In this document: positions 13,002 to 20,040 of the stretch, piece after piece
Numbering within the stretch: position 1 is the first letter of the stretch
Layout: the number at the start of each line of letters is the position of its first letter
IMG/VR virus record: IMGVR_UViG_3300037070_002295
Coordinates: 1-37,825 of that record
Direction: 5' to 3' (one strand)
DNA from: a virus
Length of the DNA: 37,825 bases
Position numbers and translations under genes: made by a program
Notes under the pieces: generated by a model
Databases searched by the model: none
What the model was told of the DNA's origin: nothing
What the model saw: only the letters and a program-made list of their open reading frames with translations

Positions 13002-13706
13002 TCACCCCCTCCCCTGTGAGTAGGTACCCTGCATGCGCAGGAGGAAGTGGGAGTCCAGCCCGAGCCGGGTCGGAGCCAGCGCCCGGAAGCGCGACCGGTT
13101 CCCCTCGGCAGGTCGGACCATACCCCAGTCGGTGCGCTCGTGGACGACGGTGCGCTGGCCCGGAATGGGCCTCACCACCTTGACGGTGTAGGCGTTGCGG
13201 TCCTCCATCAGCGAGACGTTGCGACCACGCCGGTACTCGACCTGCTCCAGTTGCTTGTGCACCCGGTCGAGGTTGTCCCACGAGGTCTGCAACGGACCCC
13301 TCGCCCACGACGGCCGGTCACCCTGACCGTTGGCCCCGGCTGCATAGTGGGCAGAGAACAGGGTCTCGTTATCGGGCAGGAACACCCGGCCCACCGACCG
13401 CACCGGCGACCAGTGCTCCACCGCCGTGTCACCCACCCACCGCACCCGCTCCTGACACTGGGCCCAGTCCGGGGACAACAGGATCGGCTCCCGGGTCGAG
13501 GCCAGCCGCAACTGCCAGTTCGGGAACACCCGGCGGATCAGGGCCTTCTCGTCGTTGTCGTCGCCCTCGTTGATCTCGACGAAGAAGACCACCGCCCGCT
13601 TCGACGGCATCTTCTCCTTCACGATGTGCAGGATGCGCAGGTCGATACGCGTGGTGGACCCCGGCTCGTCGTCCCGCCCGAGGTTCACCAGCCCGTAGGT
13701 GGTCAT
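13002..13706 (-). CDS. EEP (endonuclease/exonuclease/phosphatase)-like protein
   Basis: 234 residues. Although not strongly conserved, the order of elements resembles the DNase I-like EEP fold: Asn8 near the N-terminus, a VVFFVEINEGDD strand with Glu44 where the catalytic Glu would be, SAHYAAGA in place of the usual strand with a His, MEDRN in place of GDxN, and LDSHFLL in place of SDH near the C-terminus. Several catalytic positions are shifted or altered, so activity is uncertain. It overlaps the peptidase gene by four bases and ends five bases before the holin, so it belongs to the lysis-like operon. A nuclease, a phosphoesterase or an inactive relative are all possible. Confidence 0.5.
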   Translation of the reverse strand: MTTYGLVNLGRDDEPGSTTRIDLRILHIVKEKMPSKRAVVFFVEINEGDDNDEKALIRRVFPNWQLRLASTREPILLSPDWAQCQERVRWVGDTAVEHWSPVRSVGRVFLPDNETLFSAHYAAGANGQGDRPSWARGPLQTSWDNLDRVHKQLEQVEYRRGRNVSLMEDRNAYTVKVVRPIPGQRTVVHERTDWGMVRPAEGNRSRFRALAPTRLGLDSHFLLRMQGTYSQGRG

Positions 13707-14404
13707 GCGTCAGCGGCCACGGCCTCGTCGATGGCCTGCTCGATCTTGCGGCGAGCCGCCGTGATCCGGGCCTTGATCTCCTCGTCACCCTCCGCCACGT
13801 CGTCGGCGATCAGGTCGAGCAGTTCGCCCTGTTCCTTCATGACCTTGCGCAGCGCCACGTCCCGCTTCTGGGACTGCTGGCCCTGCTTGATGATCAGCGC
13901 GAGTTGCGCCTCGTAGTTCGCCATCTCCTGTTCCTCCATCCACTCGATGCCTTCACGCCACGTCCGGTAGGACAGCGGTCGCGGTCCAGAGTCCGGTGCG
14001 GTACCGGCCAGCCCGTCGTCATTACGGTCCACCGAGCCCACCTGCACCAACCCGGCGGCACTCATGTGCGGACAGCCACGCAGACCGGAGTGCACGTGCT
14101 CGTCACCACCCCGGCCGTCCCAGTTCGGCTGCCGGTGCCACGTCGGGTCAGCGCCAGCCTTGCGGGCCTCCGCCACCACAAGGTCGGCCATGGTGCCCCT
14201 CAGCCAGTAGTCGCCGTAGCCACCCCCGGCATGGGTGTCACCCGACGACGGGTTCAACCCGATCAACTGGGCGATGGCCAACGTCCCCCGGAAGCCCGCG
14301 ACCACCCGGTTGCAGTGCTCCTCGAACGCCGGGATCCAGATCACCTGACAGGGACACGCCCACAACCCACGGAACTCGACGGCGTACGGCCACGGCTTGC
14401 TCAT
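13703..14404 (-). CDS. M15-like peptidase, probable endolysin
   Basis: 233 residues behind AAAGGGAG. The central domain matches the pattern of M15/D-Ala-D-Ala-type zinc peptidases: THAGGGYGDYW gives His58 and Asp65, PTWHR gives a Trp-His pair (89-90), and EHVH gives His103 and His105, the remaining likely zinc ligands. It then has GLRGCPH and DRNDDGLAG, seen in actinobacterial relatives. After residue 160 comes a long charged coiled coil (MANYEAQLALIIKQ... to the end) instead of a usual wall-binding domain. Cutting the host peptidoglycan at lysis is inferred from the domain and from the holin downstream. No signal peptide. Confidence 0.65.
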   Translation of the reverse strand: MSKPWPYAVEFRGLWACPCQVIWIPAFEEHCNRVVAGFRGTLAIAQLIGLNPSSGDTHAGGGYGDYWLRGTMADLVVAEARKAGADPTWHRQPNWDGRGGDEHVHSGLRGCPHMSAAGLVQVGSVDRNDDGLAGTAPDSGPRPLSYRTWREGIEWMEEQEMANYEAQLALIIKQGQQSQKRDVALRKVMKEQGELLDLIADDVAEGDEEIKARITAARRKIEQAIDEAVAADA

Positions 14405-14434
14405 GGTTGCTCCCTTTCTGAACGATTCTCGATC

Positions 14435-14458
14435 AGCCTAGACCCGGCGACACGCCGG
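14435..14458 (-). promoter_or_regulatory. Probable leftward promoter with inverted repeat
   Basis: On the minus strand TAGGCT (14440 to 14435) lies 30 bases before the peptidase start. The perfect inverted repeat CCGGCG-ACA-CGCCGG (14444-14458) fills the space where the -35/-10 spacer would be. No good -35. It would drive the lysis-like cassette. Confidence 0.45.
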
Positions 14459-14474
14459 ACCATGGATCTCGTGA

Positions 14475-14503
14475 TTCCCAGACTGGTCGAGTGTGCGTAT
14501 AGT
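14475..14503 (+). promoter_or_regulatory. Probable promoter of the capsid operon
   Basis: TTCCCA (14475-14480) and TATAGT (14498-14503) are spaced 17 bases apart and match four of six and five of six consensus positions. It faces the capsid gene, about 95 bases downstream. Confidence 0.55.
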
Positions 14504-14548
14504 CCTGCACCAGAACGTCCCAGTGGTCTTGGCACCCGGTGACACATC

Positions 14549-14565
14549 CCGCTCCAAAGGAGCGG
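14549..14565 (+). promoter_or_regulatory. 5' leader hairpin of the capsid mRNA
   Basis: CCGCTCC-AAA-GGAGCGG is a perfect 7-base-pair stem with a three-base loop in the predicted untranslated leader, 34 bases before the capsid ATG. It may stabilise the highly expressed message. Confidence 0.55.
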
Positions 14566-14599
14566 TTGATACAGAAACGTCACCGAGGAGCCACACATC

Positions 14600-16273
14600 A
14601 TGGCCAAGAACGAGAAGTTCGCAGGCATCGAGTTCGACGCTCTCACCAAGCAGCGCGACGAGAAGCACGCCGCCTACAGCGAGGCGATCAAGAACGAGTC
14701 GCCCACCCCCGAGGAAGTTGCCGCCGCGGTAGCCCTCGGAGACGAGGTCGACGCGATGGACGCCGAACTCGCCGAGCGCGAGACCGAGCGGGCCGAGGCC
14801 GCAGCCAAGTTCGCGGAGGCCAAGGAGCGCAAGTTCGGGGCCGACAAGGTCGAGGCAGCCGAGACCGAGGTCGAGGACCCGCCGGTCGCCGAGGACGAGG
14901 ACGACGACGAGGCCGAAGGTCAGGCCGAGGTCGCCGACGAGGAGCCCGTCGAGGTTTCCGCCAAGGCCGAGGCCAAGACCAAGACGGTCAAGACCCTCGC
15001 CGCCCGCACCACCCGTCCGGCCGTACCCGCCGAGCAGAACACCAAGGCCACCGTCTCCATCGTGGCCGCAGCCGACGCCGGGTTCGCAGCCGGAGCCGAG
15101 ATGCAGTTCAGCGACCTCGCCAAGGGTGCGATCAACCGCCTGCGCGGGATGCCCGAGCCCAACGGTGACGGCAACACCACCGCCGACTCACTGCGCAAGT
15201 TCTCCGTGGCCGCTCTCGCCATCCCGTTCTCCTCGGACCTCGTCATCGACGAGCGCACCTCGGAGTCCGACACCTTCGACATCATCGAGCGGGCCTCCAA
15301 CGAGTTCAACATCAAGGGCCACGACGGCGAGGAGTTCGAGTCCCTCGTCGCCGCCAACGGCTGGTGTGCACCGTCCGAGACCCTCTACGACCTCGCGTCC
15401 GACGAGTCCCTCGACGGCATCCTGAGCCTCCCCGAGGTGCAGGTGAAGCGAGGCGGCATCCGCTACACCGTCGGCCCCCAGTTCGTCGACTTCTACGCCA
15501 ACGCCGGGTTCATCCAGACGGAGGCGCAGGCCATCAGCGGCACCACCAAGCCGTGCTACGAGGTGTCCTGCCCGTCGTTCACCGACGTGCGGCTCGACGC
15601 GGTGGGTGTCTGCATCAAGGTGCCGATCCTGCTCAACGCCGCCTACCCGGAGATGACCAACCGGTTCACCTCCGGCACGCTGATCGCCCACCAGCACATG
15701 GTGAACGCGTCCGTGATCGGCCGGATGGTCACCCTCGCGGGTGCCGCCCGGGTGTTCGCTGACAAGGGCTCCGGCTTCGCCGACGCGCTGGAGTACGCCA
15801 GCCTCGTCGCCGACCAGCGCCGTCAGTCCCAGCGGCTCGCGTTCAACCGGACCATCGAGTGGGTCGTGCCGTTCTGGGTCAAGAACGTCTACCTCAACGA
15901 CATGGGTCGCCGCACCGGTCAGGACTCGACGAGCCCGATCACCGAGGCCGCGCTCAACGCGCACTTCTCCAGTCGCAACATCAACGTGTCCTACGTCTAC
16001 GACTGGCAGGTGCTCGACGAGACCGTCGAGTTGTACCCGACCACCTACCAAGCGCTCGCCTACCCGGCTGGCACCTTCGTCAAGGGCGTGTCCGACGTGA
16101 TCAACCTGTCGGCCGTCTACGACGCGGCGTCACTGGCGGGCAACATGTACACCGGCCTGTTCATGGAGCAGGGTCTTCTGGTCGCCAAGAAGCAGTACGG
16201 GGCCGACCTGATGACGATGCCCATCTGCGAGGCCGGACGCACCGGTACCGCCAACCTCGCCACCTGCGTCTGA
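14600..16273 (+). CDS. Major capsid protein with fused N-terminal scaffold
   Basis: 557 residues. Residues 1-150 are charged and helical, then very acidic (EDEDDDEAEG) and then Lys/Ala-rich: a scaffolding (delta-like) domain expected to be removed by the protease encoded at 8757. The shell domain follows, with HK97-type actinophage features: LPEVQVKRGGIRYTVGPQF (about 279-297), a paired-Cys strand region (KPCYEVSCPSFTDVRLDAVGVCIKVPILLN) and a C-terminal beta region. Many Cys in the shell domain might form cross-links, but that is inference. Start supported by GAGGAG. It is the first gene of the rightward late operon. Confidence 0.88.
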   Translation: MAKNEKFAGIEFDALTKQRDEKHAAYSEAIKNESPTPEEVAAAVALGDEVDAMDAELAERETERAEAAAKFAEAKERKFGADKVEAAETEVEDPPVAEDEDDDEAEGQAEVADEEPVEVSAKAEAKTKTVKTLAARTTRPAVPAEQNTKATVSIVAAADAGFAAGAEMQFSDLAKGAINRLRGMPEPNGDGNTTADSLRKFSVAALAIPFSSDLVIDERTSESDTFDIIERASNEFNIKGHDGEEFESLVAANGWCAPSETLYDLASDESLDGILSLPEVQVKRGGIRYTVGPQFVDFYANAGFIQTEAQAISGTTKPCYEVSCPSFTDVRLDAVGVCIKVPILLNAAYPEMTNRFTSGTLIAHQHMVNASVIGRMVTLAGAARVFADKGSGFADALEYASLVADQRRQSQRLAFNRTIEWVVPFWVKNVYLNDMGRRTGQDSTSPITEAALNAHFSSRNINVSYVYDWQVLDETVELYPTTYQALAYPAGTFVKGVSDVINLSAVYDAASLAGNMYTGLFMEQGLLVAKKQYGADLMTMPICEAGRTGTANLATCV

Positions 16274-16280
16274 TGAGTGA

Positions 16281-16311
16281 GCCGGGGGTGGCCAGCGCAA
16301 CCACCCCCGGC
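16281..16311 (+). terminator. GC-rich hairpin after the capsid gene
   Basis: Perfect 11-base arms GCCGGGGGTGG and CCACCCCCGGC with a nine-base loop, directly after the capsid stop and before the next ribosome site. There is no T tract, so it probably acts as a partial terminator or an mRNA stabiliser that keeps capsid expression above the downstream genes. Confidence 0.65.
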
Positions 16312-16332
16312 ACTCTCTGAGAGGAGGCGCAG

Positions 16333-17106
16333 ATGAGCACCATGACAACGGCCCGCTACCCGGTGGCCCCCACGGTCACCCGGCGTCGGTCCAGCCTTCT
16401 CGACGTGGCCACGGTCACCGACCAGTTCGAGTGGCTCGACGGCGAGTCCCTGTTCCAGACCTTCAACTGCATGACGTTCCTCGGCTCCGCAGAGTTCTGC
16501 GCACCCGCCACCAAGACCATCGAAGCCACAGCGGAATGGACCGACGGGTTCCGGTTCAGCGCCTACGGCGGGTTCACCTGCAAGCCCATCGGCCGCAACC
16601 CCGCCGCCGACGCCGAGATCCTCACCGCCTTCGAGAACGGCGAGTCCACCGCCGTCGAGTCCGCGTTCGTGGCCATGCGGTTCGTGGTCAACGCCGTCGG
16701 CTCAGGTCTGCCCGGTTCGTGGATCGCACCCCCGGCCATCAGCGCCTCGGTCGCCACACCGGCGCTGGTCCTCGCAGGACTGGAGGAGTACGGGGCCACC
16801 CACTACAACGGTGCGCCGACCCTGCACCTGCCGGTGGGTCTGGCCTCCCAACTCGCCGCCACCGACGCCCTGCTGTGGGACGGAGACATCCTCCGAACCA
16901 AGTTGGGGTCCAAGGTCGCGGTCGGCGTCGGCTACAGCCTCGCCGACCCGAAGAAGACCTACGTCACCGGCGAGGTCTGGGTTGGTCGCTCCGGTGTCAT
17001 CAACCAGTCCGCCATCGACACCACCAACAACGACGAGATCAACCTCGTCGAGCGCGGCTACGTCGCCGCAGTCGACTGCTTCGCTGCCACGCTGAGCCTC
17101 ACGTAG
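16333..17106 (+). CDS. Structural protein following the capsid gene
   Basis: 257 residues behind GAGAGGAGG. No named domain is evident. The body is beta-rich with several Cys (FNCMTF, EFCAPATK, FTCKP). The late segment (LPVGLASQLAATDALLWDGDILRTKLGSKVAVGVGYS, about residues 160-200) resembles proteins that follow the capsid gene in several actinophages. A head-associated or minor capsid role is inferred from position. Confidence 0.6.
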   Translation: MSTMTTARYPVAPTVTRRRSSLLDVATVTDQFEWLDGESLFQTFNCMTFLGSAEFCAPATKTIEATAEWTDGFRFSAYGGFTCKPIGRNPAADAEILTAFENGESTAVESAFVAMRFVVNAVGSGLPGSWIAPPAISASVATPALVLAGLEEYGATHYNGAPTLHLPVGLASQLAATDALLWDGDILRTKLGSKVAVGVGYSLADPKKTYVTGEVWVGRSGVINQSAIDTTNNDEINLVERGYVAAVDCFAATLSLT

Positions 17107-17123
17107 GAACAAGGGAGACCTCT

Positions 17124-17450
17124 ATGACCGACACCGTGCACGTGCCCTTCGGGGAGAACATGTCGGAGACCGCGACCCTGCTACTCGCAGCCGCCGAGGA
17201 GACCGACAACCCGGCGCACGTCGTGGTCGTCGACCACTTCACCGACTCCTACGTGGTGCCCGCCGACGTGGCCAAGAAGGCAGGGCTCGGTACCACCGAC
17301 CCCGACGCCGACTTCGCCGCCGAGGTCAAGGCAGCCGAAGGCACCAGCATCGAGGTCGACACCTCGGTGGAGCCGGGCGAGCAGCCAGCACCGGCCAAGA
17401 AGGCAGCGGCCAAGAAGACCGCCAAGAAGACCGCAGCCAAGAAGTCCTGA
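17124..17450 (+). CDS. 108-residue protein with histone-H1-like Lys/Ala tail
   Basis: The first 75 residues look folded, with a strand-rich AHVVVVDHFTDSYVVPADVAKKAGLG. The last 25 residues are a run of AKK repeats (PAKKAAAKKTAKK...), as in histone H1 tails and some phage head proteins. The tail would bind DNA or the acidic scaffold. ATG 17124 follows AGGGAG. It sits between two structural genes; the exact role is unknown. Confidence 0.65.
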   Translation: MTDTVHVPFGENMSETATLLLAAAEETDNPAHVVVVDHFTDSYVVPADVAKKAGLGTTDPDADFAAEVKAAEGTSIEVDTSVEPGEQPAPAKKAAAKKTAKKTAAKKS

Positions 17451-17467
17451 CCGAAGGAGACTGACAG

Positions 17468-18370
17468 ATGCCCACCACTCTGATCCGTGGCCGCGCACTC
17501 CGCGCGACCCGGCTGGACGGCTGCGGAGCCCCCGTCCTTGGTCCCGACTCGCAGGTCACGACCAAGGGCTTCATCTCCGTGGCGATGACCGCGAACTCCA
17601 ACGCGGGCACCGCCATCCAGATCGACAACGCCAACGGCGAGCGGATGGTGGACGAGACCCCGGTCCCGCGCTTCACCAACTACTCGCTCGAACTCACCTT
17701 CGTCAACGTCGACCCGGCGCTGCTGTCCCTGCTCTCCGGCATGCCGGTCGTCATGAACGCAGCCGGTGACGAGATCATCGGGTTCGACCAAGACGACGAG
17801 ATCGACGTGGAGGCCACCGCCTTCGCCCTCGAACTCTGGACCGGCGTCGGCGGAGCCGCCTGCGACGAGGAAGGCGACCCGCTGTACGGCTACATGCTGC
17901 TCCCGTTCGTGAAGGGCGGCATGATCGGCAACGTGACCGTGGAGAACGGCAACATCACCTTCCCGATCACCGGAGCCCAGACCAAGAAGGGCAACCAGTG
18001 GGAGTCCGGTCCCTACGACGTGCAGGACGACGAGACCGGCCTCGCAGGCCCGCTCATCGACCCGCTGGTCCCGACCCGGCACTTCCGCCACATCACCACC
18101 TCCATCGCCCCCCCGGAGAACCTCGATGGCGGTGCCGCAGCGCTCGGTGTCGCAGCCACCGGCGGTGTCGCAGCGTCCGGTCTGTCCACCCCATCCAACT
18201 CCTACTTCCCGGCCAACCTCGCCGACCTCATCGCCGGTGCCGGTGGGCCGCACGGTGTCGCAGTCGTCGCCTCCCCGTCCACGGCGTGGACCACCGGCCA
18301 GAAGATCCGTCTGCGCGACGGTTCCCTCGCCCACTGGACCTCGTCCGCGTGGGCCGCGGGTGCCGCCTGA
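17468..18370 (+). CDS. Major tail protein (probable)
   Basis: 300 residues behind GAAGGAG. It starts MPTTLIRGRALRATRLDGCG and continues with GPDSQVTTKGFISVAMTAN, a pattern shared by actinophage tail tube proteins; these include a VDPALLSLLSG helix and late strands (GNVTVENGNITFPITGAQTKKG). The tube forms a stack of hexameric rings from connector to tip. The C-terminal 80 residues, after about residue 218, form an extra Gly/Ala-rich module, possibly a surface domain. Unusually it precedes the head-to-tail connector genes instead of following them. Confidence 0.75.
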   Translation: MPTTLIRGRALRATRLDGCGAPVLGPDSQVTTKGFISVAMTANSNAGTAIQIDNANGERMVDETPVPRFTNYSLELTFVNVDPALLSLLSGMPVVMNAAGDEIIGFDQDDEIDVEATAFALELWTGVGGAACDEEGDPLYGYMLLPFVKGGMIGNVTVENGNITFPITGAQTKKGNQWESGPYDVQDDETGLAGPLIDPLVPTRHFRHITTSIAPPENLDGGAAALGVAATGGVAASGLSTPSNSYFPANLADLIAGAGGPHGVAVVASPSTAWTTGQKIRLRDGSLAHWTSSAWAAGAA

Positions 18371-18408
18371 CCTGTCTAGCACCAAAGAACCCAACGGAGG
18401 AGTAGTCG

Positions 18409-18753
18409 ATGGCTTTCAACGACGCAGCACTGGTGGTGATGGCGAACGCCATCGACGCTGTCATCACCCACGCCCAGTTGTACTCGGCAGCCACGAACGC
18501 CGCCGGTACCACCAACACCATCGGCACCCGGGTGGCCATCAACGGCACCGTGGACGCCGACGGTGACTGGACGGTCACCAACGTCGCGTTCACCGGTCTG
18601 ACCGCCAACCAAGCGGTCCACTCCGTCGGCTACTTCACGGCCTCGTCCTCGGGCACCTTCTACGGGGTGACGGTCCTCACCGGTGACGCGACAGCGAACA
18701 GCGCTGGCGAGTACACGGTGACCTCGATCACCGAGACCAGCACCGCCACCTGA
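18409..18753 (+). CDS. Beta-rich virion protein of unknown role
   Basis: 114 residues behind GGAGGAG. A short helical start (FNDAALVVMANAIDAVITHAQLYS) is followed by a Thr/Ala/Val beta-sandwich-like sequence with no Cys (TRVAINGTVDADGDWTVTN...). It may be a tail decoration protein on the tube encoded just upstream. Family not recognised. Confidence 0.65.
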   Translation: MAFNDAALVVMANAIDAVITHAQLYSAATNAAGTTNTIGTRVAINGTVDADGDWTVTNVAFTGLTANQAVHSVGYFTASSSGTFYGVTVLTGDATANSAGEYTVTSITETSTAT

Positions 18754-18787
18754 TCCACGGGGAACCACCACACCGAAGGGCACCACC

Positions 18788-19054
18788 ATGGCCAATCCCA
18801 CCGCATCAGCGACCCTCAACAAGGCGTCGTACGCCGTTGGGGAGACCATCACCCTGACCGTCAACCACACCGACGCGGACCGGCAGACGCTCTCCATCGC
18901 CGGTACGGTCACCGACAGTGTCGGCAACAGCGCGAACTGGTCGGCGACAGCGCAGATCGACGCGGGCGTGGTGGCCTTCACCCAGACCGGCGGCAAGACG
19001 TGGACGTTGCAGTCCGCCACCGCCAACCAGTCGGTCTACACCACGACGGCCTGA
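18788..19054 (+). CDS. Ig-like (bacterial big-type) domain protein
   Basis: 88 residues that read as one immunoglobulin-like domain: NKASYAVGETITLTVNHTDAD, GTVTDSVGNSANW and GGKTWTLQSATANQSVYTTTA. Such domains decorate tails and help bind cell-surface sugars. It ends in TGA (19052-19054). The next ORF lies in the same frame only one codon later and continues with a TDASGN Ig-like strand, so read-through would give a joined protein. The ribosome site GAAGGG is modest. Confidence 0.7.
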   Translation: MANPTASATLNKASYAVGETITLTVNHTDADRQTLSIAGTVTDSVGNSANWSATAQIDAGVVAFTQTGGKTWTLQSATANQSVYTTTA

Positions 19055-19057
19055 GCC

Positions 19058-20008
19058 ATGCCGACCGTCACAGTGACGGTCACCGACGCCAGCGGGAACG
19101 TCAGCGCACCCGCCTCCGCGTCTTGGACCGTCGGGGCGTCCAGCCCCTACAAGCCGTTCCCGGGCGGGGTGGGCACCAAGGTCCGGATGGGGATGCGCAC
19201 CCCGGACTCCGAGCGCATCGCACGGGTGGCGGAGGTCGAGGCCGCACCAGCAACCCGCCAACTGACGGCGTGGCGAATCTTCGTCGAGGACGGCGGCTGG
19301 ACCTCACCGTCGGTCGAGGGCGACATCATCGACTGGGCCATCTCTCAGGGGATGCTGCCGGTCATCACCTACAAGAACGTCAACCCCTCCACCACCCTCC
19401 AGAACCAGACCGCCGACTACCTCCAGTCCAAGGGCGTCCCCATCGCTGTGGGACGCTGGCACGAACCCCGAGGCGACACCGCACTGGGCTCCTCCACCTC
19501 GGCCCAGCAGACCACATGGCGCAACATGCAGGCCGTGTCCTCGCCGATCTTCCGGGCCCGCTCCAACCTGTCGTTCGGACCCATCGCCAACGGGTTCCTG
19601 ATCTCCACCGCCAACGGGCGCACCGAGTTGGAGGGATGGCTGCCCGACGCCGACCTCGCCGGGTCCCTGTACGACTGGATCGGTGCAGACTTCTACCAAG
19701 CCGCACCCGACTCCGTGCCGAGCCTCGCAACCCCGTGGCCGGGCGAGCGGATGCGTGACTTCGCCGAATGGCTCGACGACCGAGGGTTCCCCGACCACCG
19801 GCTGCTGGTCGGAGAGTTCAACGGCAACCACGGCAACGTCCTCGACGATGCCTGTGAGGCGCTGCTGGAGTCCGACAGGTACTGGCTCGGGATGCTGTTC
19901 AACTCGACCACCGGCAACAAGGGCATCGTCCTGACCCACGACTCCAACGCCTCCGACCGGCTGCTCGCGTTCCAGCAGGGGATCAGCGACCCCCGCGCCT
20001 ACCCTTAG
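19058..20008 (+). CDS. Glycoside hydrolase-like (GH26-type barrel) tail protein
   Basis: 316 residues. A short Ig-like start (VTVTVTDASGNVSAPASASWTV) is followed by a barrel-like enzyme domain: RIFVEDGGW, VITYKN, GRWHEPRGD with a candidate acid Glu136, YDWIGADFYQ, and LLVGEFNG with a candidate nucleophile Glu253. Glu after strands 4 and 7 is the clan-A glycosidase arrangement, and GH26-like beta-mannanase is the closest pattern. On a phage tail such an enzyme would degrade a surface polysaccharide, or bind it if inactive. It has no ribosome site of its own and starts one codon after an in-frame TGA. Confidence 0.65.
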   Translation: MPTVTVTVTDASGNVSAPASASWTVGASSPYKPFPGGVGTKVRMGMRTPDSERIARVAEVEAAPATRQLTAWRIFVEDGGWTSPSVEGDIIDWAISQGMLPVITYKNVNPSTTLQNQTADYLQSKGVPIAVGRWHEPRGDTALGSSTSAQQTTWRNMQAVSSPIFRARSNLSFGPIANGFLISTANGRTELEGWLPDADLAGSLYDWIGADFYQAAPDSVPSLATPWPGERMRDFAEWLDDRGFPDHRLLVGEFNGNHGNVLDDACEALLESDRYWLGMLFNSTTGNKGIVLTHDSNASDRLLAFQQGISDPRAYP

Positions 20009-20040
20009 GTCGTCCAGTCCGTCGTCCGGGGAGGTGACCC

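Noticed and set aside
11970-18411. Near-identical leaders GAGTAGTC-R-ATGGC at 11989 and 18409 as evidence of gene duplication
   Set aside because: The two proteins do not look alike beyond being beta-rich; the shared leader is short and includes the ribosome site.
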